Positions 59,493 through 64,000 of a stretch of DNA of 64,000 nucleotides are shown here, in pieces. Within the stretch, counting starts at the first letter, position 1; each line of letters begins with the position of its first letter. This DNA is from Paenibacillus hemerocallicola. GTDB taxonomy: Bacteria > Bacillota > Bacilli > Paenibacillales > NBRC-103111. The position numbers and the translations under genes were made by a program. The notes beneath the pieces were generated by a model, which searched no databases, was not told the origin of the DNA, and saw only the letters and a program-made list of their open reading frames with translations. The stretch is from NCBI RefSeq assembly GCF_006265175.1, contig NZ_VDCQ01000009.1, forward strand, positions 62,001 to 126,000. Direction: 5' to 3'.

Positions 59493-60890
59493 TTAACCGA
59501 TCGAGCCTTCCATCTCCATCTTGATCAGACGGTTCATCTCGACGGCGTACTCCATCGGCAGCTCTTTCGTGAACGGCTCGATGAAGCCCATGACGATCAT
59601 CTGCGTCGCTTCCGCTTCGCTCAAGCCCCGGCTCATCAAGTAGAAGAGCTGATCCTCGGACACCTTGGAGACGGTCGCTTCATGCTCGAGCGTAATGTTG
59701 TCGTTCATGATTTCGTTGTACGGAATCGTATCCGACGTCGATTCGTTGTCGAGAATGAGCGTATCGCATTTGATGTTGGCCTTGGAGCCTTCCGAGTTGC
59801 GTCCGAACGAGGCGAGACCGCGGTACGTCACTTTGCCGCCGTGCTTGCTGATCGACTTGGACACGATCGTGGACGTCGTATCGGGAGCGAGGTGAATCAT
59901 TTTGGCCCCCGCATCCTGATGCTGCCCTTTGCCTGCAACGGCAATGGAGAGCACCATGCCTTTCGCTCCGCGGCCTTTCAGGATGACGGCCGGGTATTTC
60001 ATCGTCAGCTTGGAGCCGATGTTGCCGTCGACCCATTCCATCGTCGCGTTTTCTTCGGCTACCGCGCGTTTCGTGACGAGGTTGTAAATGTTCGGCGCCC
60101 AGTTCTGGATCGTCGTGTAGCGGACGCGCGCATTTTTCTTGCAGATGATTTCCACGACCGCGCTGTGCAGCGAGTTCGTGCTGTAGATCGGAGCCGTACA
60201 ACCTTCCACGTAGTGGACAAAGCTGTCTTCGTCGGCGATGATAAGCGTCCGCTCGAATTGGCCCATGTTCTCCGAGTTGATCCGGAAGTACGCCTGCAGC
60301 GGAATTTCGCATTTCACGCCTTTCGGCACGTAAATGAAGCTTCCGCCCGACCAAACGGCGCTGTTGAGTGCCGCGAATTTGTTATCCGTAATCGGAACGA
60401 TCGTAGAGAAGTATTCCTTGAAAATTTCCGGATGCTCGCGCAGCGCCGTGTCGGTGTCGGTAAAAATGACGCCCTGCTTCTCCAGATCTTCCTGCATGCT
60501 GTGATAGACCACTTCGGACTCGTATTGCGCGGATACGCCAGCCAAAAACTTTTGCTCCGCTTCCGGAATACCGAGCTTGTCGAACGTGTTCTTGATTTCC
60601 TGCGGTACTTCCTCCCACGTCTTGCCTTGCTTCTCGGAAGGCTTGACGTAGTACGTAATATCGTTGAAATCGAGATCGTCGAGATCGCCTCCCCAGCGGG
60701 GAAGAGTCATCTTGTTGAACTGCTCCAGCGATTTCAGGCGGAAGTCGAGCATCCATTGCGGTTCGTTCTTCATCCGCGAAATTTCCGTGACGATATCGGG
60801 CGTCAGCCCTTTCGCCGAACGAAATATGTTCTGGTGCTCGTCGCGAAAGCCGTATTTATATTCTTCCATTTCCGGCATTTGCTTTGCCAT
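59493..60890 (-). CDS. sufB: Fe-S cluster assembly scaffold SufB
   Basis: 465 residues, full length, very conserved text ([40 protein letters not shown], with the cluster-related Cys in EGCTAPIY). Beta-helix scaffold that builds Fe-S clusters with SufC and SufD. GAGGAGGGA before the ATG. It follows sufS after only 47 nt; in Bacillus subtilis sufU lies between them, and here it is absent. Last gene of the operon. Confidence 0.97.
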   Translation of the reverse strand: MAKQMPEMEEYKYGFRDEHQNIFRSAKGLTPDIVTEISRMKNEPQWMLDFRLKSLEQFNKMTLPRWGGDLDDLDFNDITYYVKPSEKQGKTWEEVPQEIKNTFDKLGIPEAEQKFLAGVSAQYESEVVYHSMQEDLEKQGVIFTDTDTALREHPEIFKEYFSTIVPITDNKFAALNSAVWSGGSFIYVPKGVKCEIPLQAYFRINSENMGQFERTLIIADEDSFVHYVEGCTAPIYSTNSLHSAVVEIICKKNARVRYTTIQNWAPNIYNLVTKRAVAEENATMEWVDGNIGSKLTMKYPAVILKGRGAKGMVLSIAVAGKGQHQDAGAKMIHLAPDTTSTIVSKSISKHGGKVTYRGLASFGRNSEGSKANIKCDTLILDNESTSDTIPYNEIMNDNITLEHEATVSKVSEDQLFYLMSRGLSEAEATQMIVMGFIEPFTKELPMEYAVEMNRLIKMEMEGSIG

Positions 60891-60937
60891 TGTGATTCCC
60901 TCCTCGTTTCATTCGAATACGTGCTCGGGTTTATAAC

Positions 60938-63462
<2,525 letters not shown>

Positions 63463-63513
63463 TTTCATTCCTCCAGTAGTTTAGTCCCCAATAAGGGAGC
63501 CTCGTTTTGTCAA

Positions 63514-64000
63514 TCAGTTTTGTCCGACCGTTTCGTCTACGATGCCAAGCTCTTCCTTGATCCAATCGTAGCCTTCCGCTTCGAGCTTCTCCGCGAGCTC
63601 CGGTCCGCCCGATTTCACGATGCGTCCTTGCATCATGACGTGGACGTAATCCGGCTTGATATAGTCGAGCAAGCGTTGATAGTGCGTGATGATCAGGAAG
63701 CCCCGATCCTCGCTGCGCATCGCGTTAACGCCTGCGGCGACGATTTTGAGCGCGTCGATGTCGAGACCGGAATCGATTTCGTCCAAAATGACGATTTTCG
63801 GATCGAGCAGCATCATTTGCAAAATCTCGTTCCGTTTTTTCTCCCCGCCGGAAAATCCTTCGTTCAAATAACGGTGGGCGAACTCCGGATTCATGTCGAG
63901 CTCTTTCATCTTGCCTTCCATTTGGCGGATAAACTTGATAAGCGAGATTTCGTTGCCTTCGCCGCGGCGCGCATTGATGGCGCTGCGCAGGAAATCGGCG
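63514..64000 (-). CDS. sufC: Fe-S assembly ATPase SufC (N-terminus outside window)
   Basis: The C-terminal ~161 residues are present; the start lies beyond the right edge. ABC signature [14 protein letters not shown], Walker [17 protein letters not shown] and the switch His in [10 protein letters not shown]. SufC powers cluster assembly on SufB/SufD. First visible gene of sufC-D-S-B; it is not the 135-codon frame starting at 63921, because the homologous text continues upstream to the edge. Confidence 0.97.
   Translation of the reverse strand, partial: ADFLRSAINARRGEGNEISLIKFIRQMEGKMKELDMNPEFAHRYLNEGFSGGEKKRNEILQMMLLDPKIVILDEIDSGLDIDALKIVAAGVNAMRSEDRGFLIITHYQRLLDYIKPDYVHVMMQGRIVKSGGPELAEKLEAEGYDWIKEELGIVDETVGQN

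Noticed and set aside
63514-63921. Short sufC-like gene starting at 63921
   Set aside because: SufC homology continues upstream in the same frame to the window edge, so the gene is truncated by the window, not short.

Overview
The window looks like chromosomal DNA of a GC-rich, endospore-forming Paenibacillaceae bacterium (Paenibacillus or Cohnella type; no BLAST or 16S was available). Reasons: a cotJABC spore-coat operon, a YtvI-type sporulation membrane protein and a DUF3231 protein; a YesM/YesN two-component pair next to a sugar ABC importer; a sufCDSB cluster; a T-box leader; a Bacillus-type LexA box; and strong GGAGG ribosome sites nearly everywhere. No rRNA, tRNA, CRISPR array, integrase or intact insertion sequence was seen.

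Layout. (1) 1-7.8 kb, minus strand: a sialic-acid-type module (NanA-like lyase, BNR sialidase, FAD-dependent oxidoreductase, solute-binding lipoprotein) plus a GntR/LacI hybrid regulator. A 19-bp palindrome, best form AAATCTGTA-N-TACAGATTT, occurs once over the regulator's own promoter and three times around the nanA promoter. (2) 8.5-32.5 kb: a large polysaccharide-utilisation region with two paralogous AraC regulators, Gfo/Idh/MocA dehydrogenase, ASRT-family protein, Tat-exported beta-helix protein, M24-fold protein, fucose/arabinose-isomerase-like protein, two amidohydrolases, phosphotriesterase-family hydrolase, a large TIM-barrel-like protein, solute-binding protein, GDSL esterase, a 1224-residue heparinase II/III-like protein, sugar-phosphate isomerase and a DUF4091 protein. 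A 19-bp motif close to ATTCGTAATTGAACAACAT sits 86-170 nt ahead of five start codons, always in the direction of the gene, and probably marks an AraC regulon. (3) 32.7-41.1 kb: small spore-related genes, a T-box-controlled archaeal-type aspartyl-tRNA synthetase preceded by an Asp-rich leader peptide, a stalk-domain secreted protein, an SOS-controlled Y-family polymerase with its upstream partner, and cotJABC. (4) 41.6-48.6 kb: ABC importer (binding protein, two permeases) divergent from YesM/YesN. (5) 48.6-57 kb: housekeeping genes, including two uppP copies 5 kb apart, YtvI, a CBS/CorC membrane protein, YfkAB radical SAM protein, HD-GYP protein and a YunD-like phosphoesterase. (6) 57-64 kb: MoaD-MoaE fusion, NlpC/P60 lipoprotein, then sufC(partial)-sufD-sufS-sufB without sufU.

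How it fits together. Regions 1 and 2 read as a glycan-degradation system: exported lyase, sialidase and esterase activities trim a decorated, probably uronate- or deoxysugar-containing polysaccharide; three binding lipoproteins capture products, but their permeases are not beside them; isomerase, lactonase-like amidohydrolases, NanA and dehydrogenases process the sugars. The intergenic DNA is unusually rich in short imperfect-palindrome repeat families. The strongest candidates for something undescribed are the Asp/Asn leader peptide stacked on a T-box ahead of the AspRS gene, and the five-promoter AraC motif regulon.
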